A stretch of DNA of 64,000 nt from Methylobacterium tardum (GCF_023546765.1 NZ_CP097484.1:6830210-6894209); one strand, 5' to 3'. Positions 46,474 through 56,629 are shown, counted from the first letter of the stretch. Numbers and translations: made by a program. Notes: generated from the sequence alone by a model not told the origin.

Positions 46474-48294
46474 TCAGCCCTGCTGCCAGAGCGTCTTGGC
46501 GGACCGCAAGCCGGCCTCCGCGGCCGCGTCGCTCCCATCGACGGGCCGCCGGAGCAGGCGGCGATGCACCTGATCGAGAGCCGCGCCGTGTCCGCCATCG
46601 CCGCCCGCCTCGCGGCCGAGCCGCGAGAGCGCTGACTGGTCCGCCTCGAGCCCGCTCACCTTGCTCATGGTCGCGCCGCGCCAGCGCTCCACGACGGCGC
46701 CCACGAAAGCCGCGCCGGCGATCGACGCGCCATCCTCGGGGGTACGCCCGCTCATATCGTTGCGCGGCTGCCGCTCGGGCGGGAGGGGATAGAAGGTCAT
46801 CCGCGCCGGCATCGGCACGCCCTCGCCGAAAGCGATGACTTCGCCGGTGCCCAGAGAGGGGACGAAGGTGAGCAGATTGACCGCGTCCGAGACGGCCGCC
46901 GCCAGGAAGGCCTGGTCGCGGTCATTGGTCATCCGCATAGCGAACAGCGTGCTGCACTGGGACATGATTGTCGGATCGAGCTCGGCGGGGCGCTGCGTCA
47001 CCAAGCCGAGATAGATGCCGTGCTTGCGGCCCTCACGGGCAATCCGCGACAGGGCGCGGCGCGTCGGGGTGAAACCGACCGAGCGGTCGGCCGAGGCGTA
47101 GCGGTGCGCCTCCTCGCACACGAACAGCAGCGGGATCGCGCCCTCGCTCCAGATCCCGAACTCGAAGGCGAGGCGGCAGAGGACGCAGACAACGGCGTCG
47201 ACCACCTCCATCGGCAGGCCCGCCAGCTGCATGATCGTCATCGGGCGCCCGTCCGGATCGAGCCGGAACAGATGCGCCAGAATTTCGCCCATCATGTCGC
47301 CGCCGACATTGGCGTTCTCGAACATGAAGGCATAGCGCGGGTCGTTCCGCAGCGCCTCGATCCGGGTCATCAGGCGGTGGTAATGCATCCGCGAGACGCG
47401 GTTCTCCAGACGCCCCATCCGCTCGTCGATCAGCGCGATCAGGTCCTGCAGCATGTAGGGGACGGGCGTGTCGATCGTGTAGCCGGCGCCCTTGCCGATC
47501 GAGCGCTTGACGATCTGTCGATCGCTCGCCTCCTTGTACTGGGCGTACTTGCTCTTCGCGAGCGGGATTACTTCCGCGAGGATCTCAATCTCTTCGTCGA
47601 TCGGTGAACGGCCGCCGTAGATCACGTCGGCGATCTCTTCCAGGTTGAACAGCCAGAATGGAAGCTTGAGGTTGCGCGGATTGATGACGCTGGCGCGATC
47701 GCCGAAGCAGGCGGCGTACTCGTTGTGGACGTCCAGAAGGAAGATGCGCACGCTCGGCCGCGCGCGCATCACCTGATCGAGGATGACCGCGACGCCGCTC
47801 GACTTGCCGACACCGGTCGTGCCCAGCACCGCGAAATGCTTCGTGAGCAGGTCCTCGACCTTGATGCAGGCCGGGATGTCCGGGTCCTGATACAGCGCGC
47901 CGACAGAAGCCGTGTCGGAGGCCGTAGCCTGGTAGACCACGCGCAGCTCCGCGGGGAGCAGATCGACCGAGTCGCCGATGGCAGGATAGGCGGTGACACC
48001 CCGGCGGAAGCGCTGCGCGCCCTCCTCGATCACGATCTCGCCGAGGAGGTCGAGACTGGCATAGGCGCCGGGCTGGCGCCCGTGGTCGCTGCCCGACGAC
48101 AGGGTCGTGATGATGCCGATGAGCAGGGCGTTCCCGGCGTGGATCCGGACGAAATTGCCGACGGTCACACGCACGTCCGGACGGCCATGCTGGCCGGCGA
48201 GGGCGAGATGAACCTTGGATCCGTCGATGGAGGTGACGGAGCCGATTCGAGCCATGGGCGCCCCATCCCGGTCCATCCTGTCGGCGCTCAGCAT
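46474..48294 (-). CDS. HerA-like DUF87 ATPase
   Basis: A 606-residue hexameric-type translocase ATPase of the HerA/DUF87 family. An N-terminal HAS-barrel (ARIGSVTSIDG; VRIHAGNALLIGIITTL) is followed by Walker A GTTGVGKSSG near residue 170, IFLLDVHNEYAACFGDRA, Walker B LLFVCEEAHRYA and the arginine-rich RIAREGRKHGIYLGLVTQRP. HerA pumps DNA for end resection with NurA, and related ATPases occur in defence systems. No NurA, Sir2 or nuclease gene is adjacent; the partner here is a c-di-GMP protein starting right after its stop. GGAG stands before ATG 48294. Confidence 0.87.
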   Translation of the reverse strand: MLSADRMDRDGAPMARIGSVTSIDGSKVHLALAGQHGRPDVRVTVGNFVRIHAGNALLIGIITTLSSGSDHGRQPGAYASLDLLGEIVIEEGAQRFRRGVTAYPAIGDSVDLLPAELRVVYQATASDTASVGALYQDPDIPACIKVEDLLTKHFAVLGTTGVGKSSGVAVILDQVMRARPSVRIFLLDVHNEYAACFGDRASVINPRNLKLPFWLFNLEEIADVIYGGRSPIDEEIEILAEVIPLAKSKYAQYKEASDRQIVKRSIGKGAGYTIDTPVPYMLQDLIALIDERMGRLENRVSRMHYHRLMTRIEALRNDPRYAFMFENANVGGDMMGEILAHLFRLDPDGRPMTIMQLAGLPMEVVDAVVCVLCRLAFEFGIWSEGAIPLLFVCEEAHRYASADRSVGFTPTRRALSRIAREGRKHGIYLGLVTQRPAELDPTIMSQCSTLFAMRMTNDRDQAFLAAAVSDAVNLLTFVPSLGTGEVIAFGEGVPMPARMTFYPLPPERQPRNDMSGRTPEDGASIAGAAFVGAVVERWRGATMSKVSGLEADQSALSRLGREAGGDGGHGAALDQVHRRLLRRPVDGSDAAAEAGLRSAKTLWQQG

Positions 48295-48914
48295 CGCTCA
48301 CTCCTCGGCCGCTTCTCGGAAGTTCGCCGAGACTGCACGAGCGGTATTAAAGATCCAACTAAGATAGAGTTCAGGCGGTGAAATGATTAATCATTGCCTA
48401 CTCAGATCATCGAGTGATGTGGCTCAGGTCCTGGCCTGTATCAACAGTTGCATAGCGACGTGCGCAACCGTTGCGACACGCGCTGGCGCCACGTGCATGC
48501 GGTCACGATGCTTAAGAGGCTTGTTGGGTGGTCCGGATCCAAGAAGCGAGACCCGCGACTCGGGCGGCGGCCGGGTACGAATCGTAGGGGGAGCCCGTCT
48601 CCCACCGATGCTAAGGCAGCGTGCGTGCGCTCAACCCGAGGCCTGGTCCCGGATGCTGCTTCCTCCCGGCTCGCGACATGCAGGGAGGGACAATGCGCGC
48701 TGATCAGACGCCATATTGCCTCTCGCTGCGGACTCTCGGAATGACGCCGCAGCGGCGACCGCGAACACGTGCGTCCGTCTGACAGGATGAAGCGTTGCGC
48801 TTTGCCGCGCCGGAATTTCCGCGAAGCGGAGCACACTCCCGAGCGGGGAAGCGGGAGGTCACGTCTTTTTGCCCCGTCGCCGTCCACCAGGTCGCGTCGG
48901 AGTCAGGAGAGAGG
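48295..48914. other. Long gap without a recognisable gene
   Basis: About 620 bases upstream of the HerA-like gene. The first ~150 bases are AT-richer and probably hold its promoter. The remainder contains only short frames with no family likeness. I see no RNA, repeat or remnant that I can name. Confidence 0.5.
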
Positions 48915-49115
48915 CTAGCCGCCGCGTCCCTCGTCGAAATGCTCGCGCATCCAGCACTCACCGGAGATGCGCGCGCCGTTCGATGTCACGAATGCGTAGG
49001 GCGAGTGCTCGGCGACCGCGCCGCTGCGGGCGCGGATGATCCAGCGGTAACACCGTGGATCGTCCAGGCAGGGGACGATCTCGACGGAGTGGGTGCGGGC
49101 AGAATCGATCGACAT
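48915..49115 (-). CDS. Small conserved-looking hypothetical protein
   Basis: A 66-residue protein with natural amino-acid composition: VEIVPCLDDPRCYRWIIRAR, SPYAFVTSNGARI and CWMREHFD. The pattern of a short beta-rich sequence ending in a helix resembles small single-domain proteins of alphaproteobacteria. No family name is certain. The ribosome site is weak. It stands divergent from the next small gene. Confidence 0.5.
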   Translation of the reverse strand: MSIDSARTHSVEIVPCLDDPRCYRWIIRARSGAVAEHSPYAFVTSNGARISGECWMREHFDEGRGG

Positions 49116-49301
49116 GCCGGGTTAACGTCCAGGATCGGACTTCCGCTCCAATCGCCCTGTTCGGACGGTTACCGAGATGCGGCGCTGCACACATGGTATC
49201 GGGTTCAGCGTCCATCGCCGGAACCTTCGGCGGTCCCGTCCGGTTCGGGCGGGACGGGAGCGATCGGGTTCGACACCACCCCCGAGCGACAAGGACGCGG
49301 A

Positions 49302-49544
49302 ATGCCGATCAAGGCCCTGAACGACCGGAAGAAGCTGTCAAACGACTTCAATGAGGCCAACGATGCCTTCATCGGCGAGGTCCTGAGCGCGCTCCAATCC
49401 GGCCAGATTCCCCTGGATCTCGCGCGCGCCTACCTCGCGCATCCCGTCGCCATGATGCACACCGATGGTGCCCAGGCGGTGGCCAATTATTTCGAGCGGA
49501 TGCTGGCCCAGCGACCGAATATCGACTGGGCGCCGGGCGGCTGA
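49302..49544 (+). CDS. Small hypothetical protein
   Basis: An 80-residue soluble, helix-rich protein (KKLSNDFNEANDAFIGEVLS; AQAVANYFERMLAQRPNIDW). AAGGA stands six bases before the ATG, and the composition is that of a real protein. It is 29 bases upstream of another small gene on the same strand, so the two may be co-expressed. No family recognised. Confidence 0.6.
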   Translation: MPIKALNDRKKLSNDFNEANDAFIGEVLSALQSGQIPLDLARAYLAHPVAMMHTDGAQAVANYFERMLAQRPNIDWAPGG

Positions 49545-49573
49545 GCGGGGACCGATCCGGTGGAGGAGTGCAG

Positions 49574-49789
49574 ATGACGTCCGAGGAGATCGAGGATTTG
49601 AACCGGGCCCGCGCGGCGCTGGCGCGGCAGCGGAATGCCATCGCGCGGCGGCTGAGCGGCCTCGACGTGGCACCGATCTCGATGGCCGAGGATCTCACGC
49701 GGACGCTTCTGGCCATCGAGGCCGTGGACCGCGCCTTGGTCGATGCCGGACAGCCCCACGTCGACATCGGATACGCGCCGGACCCGTAG
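49574..49789 (+). CDS. Small hypothetical protein, coiled-coil-like
   Basis: A 71-residue acidic protein with a helical N-terminal half (SEEIEDLNRARAALARQRNA) that could form a short coiled coil. GGAGG stands before the ATG. It follows the previous small gene and precedes metY by 91 bases. No family recognised. Confidence 0.55.
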   Translation: MTSEEIEDLNRARAALARQRNAIARRLSGLDVAPISMAEDLTRTLLAIEAVDRALVDAGQPHVDIGYAPDP

Positions 49790-49880
49790 CGGTCTCGGCC
49801 CGGGCGGTGGCGCACGGCCCGACCTTGCGCCCCGCTCCCGCGCGGGCGTACAGGCTTGGGTGATCCGAGGAGACTCGGCG

Positions 49881-51161
49881 ATGACCGACCGCCTGCCCGG
49901 CTTCAACACGCTGGCGATCCATGCGGGCGCCGCCCCCGATGCAGCTACGGGCGCGCGCGCGACGCCGATCTACCAGACCACCAGCTTCGTGTTCGGCGAC
50001 GTCGATCACGCCGCCTCGCTGTTCGGGCTCCAGGCCTTCGGCAACATCTACACGCGGATCACCAATCCGACGAACGCCGTGCTGGAGGAGCGCATCGCCG
50101 CGCTCGAAGGCGGAACGGCCGCCCTGGCGGTGGCATCCGGCCACGCCGCCGAGTTCCTGACGATGCACGCCCTGATGCAGCCGGGCGACGAGTTCGTCGC
50201 CTCGAACAAGCTCTACGGCGGCTCGATCAACCAGTTCAATCACTCGTACAAGAACTTCGGCTGGTCGGTGGCCTGGGCCGAGAACGATGATCCGGCCTCT
50301 TTCGAGGCGGCGATCACGCCGCGCACGAAGGCGATCTTCTGCGAGTCGATCGCCAATCCCGGCGGCGTCATCACCGACATCGCGGCGCTGTCGCAGATCG
50401 CCAAGAAGCACAACATTCCTCTCGTCGCCGACAACACCATGGCGACGCCGTACTTGATCCGCCCGTTGGAGCACGGTGCCGACATCATCGTGCATTCGGC
50501 GACGAAGTTCCTCGGCGGCCACGGCAACTCGATCGGCGGCCTGATCGTCGACGGCGGCTCATTCCAGTGGGCGGGCGATGCGCGCTACCCGATGATGAGC
50601 CAGCCGCGGCCGGAATATTCCGGCATGGTGCTGGCCGAGACCTTCGGCAATTTCGGCTTCGCTATCGCCTGCCGGGTCCTAGGACTGCGCGATCTCGGGC
50701 CGGCCCTGTCGCCGTTCAACGCCTTCCTGATCCTCAACGGCATCGAGACGCTGCCGCTGCGCATGCAGCGCCATTCCGACAACGCGCTGACGGTGGCCAA
50801 GCATCTGTCGACGCATCCGGCGGTTTCGTGGGTCAGCTATCCCGGGCTGGAGAGCGACCGCTATCACCAGCTCGCCCGGCGCTATACGCCCAATGGGGCG
50901 GGGGCGGTGTTCACCTTCGGGCTGAAGGGCGGCTACGAGGCCGGCGTCAAGCTCGTCTCGAACCTGCAGCTGTTCTCGCACCTCGCCAATATCGGCGACA
51001 CGCGCTCGCTGATCATCCACCCGGCCTCCACCACGCACCGCCAGCTGACCGACGCGCAGAAGACCGCCGCCGGTGCGGGTCCGGACGTGGTGCGGCTGTC
51101 GATCGGCCTGGAGGATCCCGCAGACCTCATCGAGGATCTGGACGCGGCGCTCGGCAGCTGA
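49881..51161 (+). CDS. metY: O-acetylhomoserine sulfhydrylase (MetY family)
   Basis: A 426-residue PLP enzyme of the Cys/Met metabolism family. It makes homocysteine from O-acetyl- or O-succinylhomoserine and sulfide in the cytoplasm. The PLP lysine is Lys209 in [11 protein letters not shown]. Other marks are [28 protein letters not shown] and [10 protein letters not shown]. Length and the long NIYTRI-type opening fit MetY better than MetB/MetC. GGAG stands before ATG 49881. It appears to be a single gene. Confidence 0.92.
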   Translation: MTDRLPGFNTLAIHAGAAPDAATGARATPIYQTTSFVFGDVDHAASLFGLQAFGNIYTRITNPTNAVLEERIAALEGGTAALAVASGHAAEFLTMHALMQPGDEFVASNKLYGGSINQFNHSYKNFGWSVAWAENDDPASFEAAITPRTKAIFCESIANPGGVITDIAALSQIAKKHNIPLVADNTMATPYLIRPLEHGADIIVHSATKFLGGHGNSIGGLIVDGGSFQWAGDARYPMMSQPRPEYSGMVLAETFGNFGFAIACRVLGLRDLGPALSPFNAFLILNGIETLPLRMQRHSDNALTVAKHLSTHPAVSWVSYPGLESDRYHQLARRYTPNGAGAVFTFGLKGGYEAGVKLVSNLQLFSHLANIGDTRSLIIHPASTTHRQLTDAQKTAAGAGPDVVRLSIGLEDPADLIEDLDAALGS

Positions 51162-51308
51162 TCCCGCGCGCAGCGAAGCGACCCGGAGCAGCGCGCGGTC
51201 TGGGATCGCGGTGCTGCCTGGATGGCTTCGGTCCGCTCGCAAGGTCGGCGGAGAGGGATTGACCGTCCGCCGTGCGCTACGCGTTCAAGGGCGCGCTCGG
51301 CGAGACGC

Positions 51309-53096
51309 TCAGAAAGCGTCCGCCTCGAGGACCATGGTGCTCTCGGCACCAGCCTTGATCCGCGTCAGGCGCAAGCCGGTCTCCGGCAGCATCCGCTCCA
51401 TGAAGAACCGGCCGCCTGCCAGCTTGGATTCCCAGCGCGGTGAGGGCGCCTCGGCATGCTTGGCCAGGGCCGCCTTGGCAATCCGCGCCCACATGTAGCC
51501 CAGGGCCACGAGGCCGAAGAGGTGCATGAAGTCGGTCGCGCCCGCCCCGGCATTGTCGGGCTTCGCGAAAGCGTTCTGCATCAGCCACATCACGGCGCCC
51601 TGCAGGTCGTTCACCCCGGCCTGAAGCGGCTTGACGAACGGCGCCATGGCCGGGTCCTCGCCGTGATCCTTCAGGAACGTCTGGACCTCCCCCAGGAAGG
51701 CCATCATCGCCCGGCCGCCGTCCTTGGGCAGCTTGCGGCCGATCAGGTCCATGGCCTGGATGCCGTTGGCGCCTTCGTAGATCATGGCGATGCGGGCATC
51801 GCGCACGAACTGCGACATGCCCCATTCCTCGATGTAGCCGTGACCGCCGAGGAGCTGCTGCGCTTCAACCGCGTTGGCGAAGCCGCGATCGGTGAGCACG
51901 CCCTTCACCACCGGGGTCATCAGCCCGAGATGGTCGTCGGCGGCCTGCCGCTCCTTGGCATCCTCGGAGCGGTGCAGGATGTCGGCCTGAAGCGCGGTCC
52001 AGAGCATCAGGGCGCGCGCCGCCTCGTTAAAGGCGCGGATCTGCATCAGCGTGCGGCGCACGTCCGGATGGACGATGATCGGGTCGGCCGCCTTCTCGGG
52101 CGCCTTCGCGCCGGTCAGCGCCCGGCCCTGGAGGCGGTCCTTCGCGTAGGCGGCGGCGTTTTGGTAGGCGACCTCCGACTGCCCCAGTCCCTGGACACCC
52201 ACGGCGAGCCGCGCCTCGTTCATCATCACGAACATGGCGTTGAGGCCGCGATTCTCCTGGCCGACCAGCCAGCCGGTCGCCCCGTCGTAGTTCATGACGC
52301 AGGTGGCGTTCCCGTGGATGCCCATCTTGTGCTCCAGGGAGCCGCAGGTCACGCCGTTGCGCGCGCCGAGGGAACCGTCCGCGTTCACCAGGAACTTGGG
52401 CACGACGAAGAGCGAGATGCCCTTGGTCCCGGCCGGCGCGCCCTCGATCCGGGCGATGACGAGGTGCACGATGTTCTCGGCCAGGTCGTGCTCGCCGGCC
52501 GAGATGAAGATCTTGGTTCCGGTGAGGCTGTACGAGCCGTCGCCGTTCGGAACCGCCTTGGTCTTCAGCAGGCCGAGATCCGTGCCGCAATGCGGCTCGG
52601 TGAGGTTCATGGTGCCGGTCCAGGCGCCCTCGACCATCTTGGGCAGGTAGAGCGCCTTCTGCTCCTCGGTGCCGTGGACCAGCAGGGCAGCCATCGCGCC
52701 CTGGGTCAGGCCGGGATACATCCCGAAGGCGAGATTGGCGCCGGAAGCGAATTCCTGGATCGCCGTGTTGAGCGTGTGCGGCAGTCCCTGCCCGCCATAG
52801 GCCTCGGGAACCGAGAGGCCCATCCAGCCGCCTTGCGCGTAGGTATCGTAGGCCGCCTTGAAGCCGGTCGGGGTGCGGACGGTGCCGTCCGCCTCCCGGC
52901 GGCAGCCCTCGACATCACCCGTCCGGTTCAGCGGGGCCAGCACCTCTTCCGCCAGCTTGGCGCCCTCGCGCAGGACCGCCTCGGCGACGTCCGGCGAAGC
53001 GTCGGCGAACCCGGCCAAGTTGTCGCGCGCGTGAAATCCCAGGACGTCCGTGAGCAGGAACAGCGTGTCGTCGACCGGTGCGCGGTACTGCGGCAT
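51309..53096 (-). CDS. Acyl-CoA dehydrogenase, long (DmdC/FadE5-like) type
   Basis: A 595-residue FAD enzyme that introduces a trans-2 double bond into acyl-CoA. N-terminal helical domain, middle beta domain with MNLTEPHCGTDLGLLKT and TKIFISAGEHD, and C-terminal domain with LLGGHGYIEEWGMSQFVRDAR. The catalytic Glu is in IAMIYEGANGIQA. The extra C-terminal region (about 465-595) marks the subfamily that includes DmdC and other acyl-CoA dehydrogenases of about 600 residues. No other beta-oxidation genes are next to it. Its start region is divergent from the PodJ-like gene. Confidence 0.92.
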   Translation of the reverse strand: MPQYRAPVDDTLFLLTDVLGFHARDNLAGFADASPDVAEAVLREGAKLAEEVLAPLNRTGDVEGCRREADGTVRTPTGFKAAYDTYAQGGWMGLSVPEAYGGQGLPHTLNTAIQEFASGANLAFGMYPGLTQGAMAALLVHGTEEQKALYLPKMVEGAWTGTMNLTEPHCGTDLGLLKTKAVPNGDGSYSLTGTKIFISAGEHDLAENIVHLVIARIEGAPAGTKGISLFVVPKFLVNADGSLGARNGVTCGSLEHKMGIHGNATCVMNYDGATGWLVGQENRGLNAMFVMMNEARLAVGVQGLGQSEVAYQNAAAYAKDRLQGRALTGAKAPEKAADPIIVHPDVRRTLMQIRAFNEAARALMLWTALQADILHRSEDAKERQAADDHLGLMTPVVKGVLTDRGFANAVEAQQLLGGHGYIEEWGMSQFVRDARIAMIYEGANGIQAMDLIGRKLPKDGGRAMMAFLGEVQTFLKDHGEDPAMAPFVKPLQAGVNDLQGAVMWLMQNAFAKPDNAGAGATDFMHLFGLVALGYMWARIAKAALAKHAEAPSPRWESKLAGGRFFMERMLPETGLRLTRIKAGAESTMVLEADAF

Positions 53097-53398
53097 CTCT
53101 GGCTTCCCCCGGCTGTGCGCGGACCTCTTGCATCGATCCGCCGCGTTGGCCGCATGTAAACAATCCGCCGCCCGGCGATCAACGGCGAAGCCTTGCCGCA
53201 GGGTGACGCCCGGCCTCAGCCATCACGATCTTCCAGGCTTGGTGATTACCGGACAATCGAACCCTTAACCTCGTGTTTACCAAGAAAGTTAATCGTCACG
53301 CTCGAACGATCCGATGTGCGCGTTCCGTGGATGCCCAGCCGGGGTGTCTCCGTCGTGCACAGGATCGGTTGCCGAACGCTGCCGACGACAGGCCACCG
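53097..53398. other. Divergent promoter region, acyl-CoA dehydrogenase / PodJ-like gene
   Basis: About 300 bases without a gene. The part near 53240-53310 is AT-richer and holds a CtrA-like site listed separately. A frame open from 53273 into the PodJ-like gene is not needed for the protein and looks non-coding up to 53399. Confidence 0.5.
53265..53279 (+). promoter_or_regulatory. CtrA-like site TTAA-N7-TTTA
   Basis: TTAACC at 53265, seven bases between half-sites, then TTTACC, one base off the CtrA consensus TTAA-N7-TTAA. It stands about 130 bases before the PodJ-like start. CtrA controls polarity and cell-cycle genes in alphaproteobacteria, which fits the downstream gene. One site only, so this is tentative. 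Confidence 0.35.
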
Positions 53399-56300
53399 AT
53401 GACCCGCAACGCGATGCCGCAGCTCGACAGTTTCGATCCCGAGGTGCTGGATGCCGCCCGGGACGTCGCGGCGCGCGCAGGTGTTCCGCTGGAGACCTGG
53501 ATCGCCTCGGTGGTGCCGCAGGGGCAGCCGGCGCCGGGAGGCAATCGGCGTCACCGTCGCCGTCATCGCGCCGAGCAACTCGCGCATACCACCAGCCGGT
53601 CCGAGACCGCGGCCGCCGAGGAACGCCGCGCGGCCAAGGCCGAATCGGCCGAAGGCTACGGCAACGGCATCAACGCCCTGATGGACCGCCTCGACGGCCT
53701 CAACCGGGTGCTCGACGAGGAACGGCGCAGCGCCCAGGAGGCCGAGGCGCGCCGGCTCGCCGAGATCGAGGCGCGCATCGAGCGCGCCCTGAAGGCTGCG
53801 CCCGTCCAGGAAGTCACCGACCGTCTCGGCGATATCGAGCGCCGGATGTCGCAGCTCGGGGAGCAGGTCGCCGCCACCCGCCCGCCGGGCCGCCGCGCCC
53901 GTCCCGCAGCCGCCGACATTCGCAACGCGGTCCAGGATATCCGCCAGCGGCAGCGGGAGCTGTCGCAAGAGGTCGCCGCCGGACCCACGCTGGATGCCGC
54001 CTCCGACGGGGGCGTGGTCGCCAGCATGCGCCTGGACCTCGCCCGCCGACTCGAAGCCCGGATCGAGGAGGTTGCCGCTCCTTCTGCGTCTCTGTCCGAG
54101 CTGCAGGACGAGACGGCCCGCCTGCGCGAGGCGATCAACCAGCTGGCCACGAGCCGCGACATCGGTGCGCTGGAGCAGGCGGTCGTCTCGCTGGCGAGCG
54201 GCGTCGAGCGCGCCCAGGCGGGGACCGACCTCACCGCCATTGCGGCCCCGATCGAGCAGGTCCGAGCTCAGGTCGAGCGCCTGGCCGAAGAGGTCGCCGA
54301 GAACGTCCACAGCCGCGTCGCCGAGGATGTGCGCCGCCTCGCCGAGCGCCTCGATACGATCGCCGCCACCGGAGCCGCGGATCCCCACGGGCCGACCCTC
54401 GCCGGCCTGTTCGCGGAACTCGAGGAGATCCGCCGCCTGATCGGCACCCTGGCGGGTCCGGAGCGGATTCAGAGCCTCGCGAACAGCCTGCAGGCCGTGA
54501 GCGCGCAGATCGCGCAGCTGCAGCGGGTCGGCACCGGCCAGGATTTGCGGCCGCTGCTGGAGGAGATCCGCAGCGACGTGAAGATCGCCGCGCCGGCGGC
54601 CCTGGCCGAGCAGATCCAGGCGATGGCCGGCAAGGTCGACCTTCTCTGCGCGCGGGACGACTGGTCCGAGCACGCCGGGGACGGCACGGGTGCGCGGTCC
54701 GGCGAGATGGCTTCCATCCACGCCATGCTGCGCAGCCTCGCCGACAAGGTCGACCAGGTCGGCATCCGCTCGGAGCACGAAGGGCTCGATGCGCTTGAGC
54801 GGCAGGTGGTCACCTTGGCTGGCCGGCTCGACGCCCCGCGCGCCTCTGATCCGGCGCTCGTCAGCCTCGAGCATACGATGGGCGAGCTGCTTCGGCAGGT
54901 GACGGCCCTGCGCGAAGCTGCGCCGAGCGAGGCCGTGGTGGAACGCGCCGCGCGCAGCGCCGTGGCCCAGACCCTCAAGGGCTCCGCGATCGGCGCCGAC
55001 AGCGGCGAGATCGGTCTGCTGCGGGCCAGCCTGGCGGACATGCAGGCGCGGCAGGTCACCTCGGACCAGCGCCTCGGCGCCACGCTGAACGGCGTGCAAT
55101 CCGCGCTCGAACGGCTGATCGACCGCCTCGGTCCGGTGGATGCTGGCAGCACGCGCGCGCCGTCCCTCGACGCGCGCCTGAAATCCTCGACCAGCCCGGA
55201 GGCCGCCCTGGCCCCCGCGGAGGCAAGGGTTGCGGCCCGGCAGGACGGCGCCGAGTCCCTGCGGATCTCCGACGACCTCCTCGAGCCCGGCAGCGGGCGT
55301 CCCAACCGCGCTTCGCGTGCGGGCCGGGAGGCGGGTGCCCGCCGCTCCTCGAAGGAGCGCACTGCCGACCTGATCCGGGCCGGTGAGACCGGGGATGCAA
55401 CCGCCGAGACGGACATCAAGACCAGCTTCATCGCGGCGGCGCGCCGCGCCGCGCAAGCCGCTCAGGCGGAGCTCGCCGCGGAGGCACCGGCCGAGCGCCG
55501 CGACGCGCGCACCCAGAAAATGGTGCTGACGCCGTCAGCGTCGGAAGACGGCCGCTTCGCGCGCCTCCGCGCCGAGATCGACCGCCGCCGCCGGCCGCTG
55601 CTGCTCGGCCTGGCCGCCATCGTGCTGGCCCTGGGCGCGCTTCAGGCGGTCACCATGCGCGGCGCGGAGGAGCAGCGTCCGGTCGTCGCGAGCCAGGCCG
55701 CCCCGGTCCGTGAGGAGCCGGCGAAGGCGGCTGTGCCGGATGCCGGCCGCGACGAGACCAAGGAAGCGCCTAAGGACAATCCGGCCGCGAAGGCGCCGGT
55801 CAGCGAACCGACGACCACGCAGGCCCTGCCGACCCCGCCTCCGGCCGAGGCGCACCCGCCGGCTTCCAAGGCGTTGGTGCCGCAGATCTCGGGGATGAAC
55901 AGCCTGCAGGCTGATCTCGGCAACCTGCCGCCGGCTCTCGCGAAGCTGAAGGCGGCCGCACTGGACGGCGACGGCGCGGCGATCTTCGATCTTGCGAGCC
56001 GGGAGGCCGACGGCCGCGGCATGCCCCGCGACCTCGCGGTCGCGGCCAAGCTCTACGAGAAGCTCGCCACGGCCGGCTACGCCCCGGCTCAGTACAAGCT
56101 CGGCGGCCAGTACGAGAAGGGATCCGGCCTCGTTCGGGATCTCGACAAGGCGAAGCTGTGGTACGGCCGCGCCGCCGAGCAGGGACACGCCCGCTCGATG
56201 CACAATCTCGCGGTGCTCTACGCCGAAAATCCCGCCGCCAGCGGCAAGCCGGATTTCGCCTCCGCCGCCTCGTGGTTTCGACAGGGCGCCGAATTCGGCG

Positions 56301-56629
56301 TCCGCGACAGCCAGTACAATCTGGGAGTGCTGTACGCGCGGGGGCTGGGGCTGACGCAGGATCTCGTGCAGTCGTATGCGTGGTTCGCCGCGGCGGCAGC
56401 TCAGGGCGACGACGACGCCGCCAAGAAGCGGGACGACGTCGCCAACAAGCTGAGCCCGGCCGACCTCGCCAAGGCCAAGGGCCTGGCGGCGACGTTCAAG
56501 CCGCGAAAGATCGACGCGGCCGTCAACGAGCCGCCGGCCCCGAAGGCCGGTGCAAACGCCCCGATGTCCCTCCTCGGCGCGCCCGCGCCGAACACGGTGG
56601 CCTTCTCGGCGCCCGCACGGCGGACCTAG
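53399..56629 (+). CDS. PodJ-like polar localisation protein with Sel1 repeats
   Basis: A 1076-residue bitopic membrane protein. About residues 70-650 are charged, heptad-rich helix typical of a long coiled coil. A single membrane segment (PLLLGLAAIVLALGALQAV) lies near residues 730-750, followed by a proline/alanine-rich periplasmic linker and at least three Sel1 repeats at about 850-1020 (AAALDGDGAAIFDLASREAD, APAQYKLGGQYEKGSG, ARSMHNLAVLYAEN, VRDSQYNLGVLYARGLG). This order is that of PodJ, which marks the cell pole for division-type and adhesion proteins. No SPOR or peptidoglycan domain follows. The ATG at 53399 follows a CtrA-like site. Confidence 0.85.
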   Translation: MTRNAMPQLDSFDPEVLDAARDVAARAGVPLETWIASVVPQGQPAPGGNRRHRRRHRAEQLAHTTSRSETAAAEERRAAKAESAEGYGNGINALMDRLDGLNRVLDEERRSAQEAEARRLAEIEARIERALKAAPVQEVTDRLGDIERRMSQLGEQVAATRPPGRRARPAAADIRNAVQDIRQRQRELSQEVAAGPTLDAASDGGVVASMRLDLARRLEARIEEVAAPSASLSELQDETARLREAINQLATSRDIGALEQAVVSLASGVERAQAGTDLTAIAAPIEQVRAQVERLAEEVAENVHSRVAEDVRRLAERLDTIAATGAADPHGPTLAGLFAELEEIRRLIGTLAGPERIQSLANSLQAVSAQIAQLQRVGTGQDLRPLLEEIRSDVKIAAPAALAEQIQAMAGKVDLLCARDDWSEHAGDGTGARSGEMASIHAMLRSLADKVDQVGIRSEHEGLDALERQVVTLAGRLDAPRASDPALVSLEHTMGELLRQVTALREAAPSEAVVERAARSAVAQTLKGSAIGADSGEIGLLRASLADMQARQVTSDQRLGATLNGVQSALERLIDRLGPVDAGSTRAPSLDARLKSSTSPEAALAPAEARVAARQDGAESLRISDDLLEPGSGRPNRASRAGREAGARRSSKERTADLIRAGETGDATAETDIKTSFIAAARRAAQAAQAELAAEAPAERRDARTQKMVLTPSASEDGRFARLRAEIDRRRRPLLLGLAAIVLALGALQAVTMRGAEEQRPVVASQAAPVREEPAKAAVPDAGRDETKEAPKDNPAAKAPVSEPTTTQALPTPPPAEAHPPASKALVPQISGMNSLQADLGNLPPALAKLKAAALDGDGAAIFDLASREADGRGMPRDLAVAAKLYEKLATAGYAPAQYKLGGQYEKGSGLVRDLDKAKLWYGRAAEQGHARSMHNLAVLYAENPAASGKPDFASAASWFRQGAEFGVRDSQYNLGVLYARGLGLTQDLVQSYAWFAAAAAQGDDDAAKKRDDVANKLSPADLAKAKGLAATFKPRKIDAAVNEPPAPKAGANAPMSLLGAPAPNTVAFSAPARRT

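Noticed and set aside
48448..48744. Plus-strand 98-codon frame in the long gap upstream of the HerA-like gene
   Set aside because: Weak start and unnatural composition; other frames overlap it with no better claim.
51162..51210. GC-rich dyad after metY (GATCCCGCGCGC with GCGCGC...GGGATC)
   Set aside because: It lacks a T-run and the arms are interrupted, so it is not called a terminator.
53246..55456. 736-codon minus-strand frame opposite the PodJ-like gene
   Set aside because: The plus-strand protein has coherent coiled coil, membrane segment and Sel1 repeats; the minus frame has no domain.
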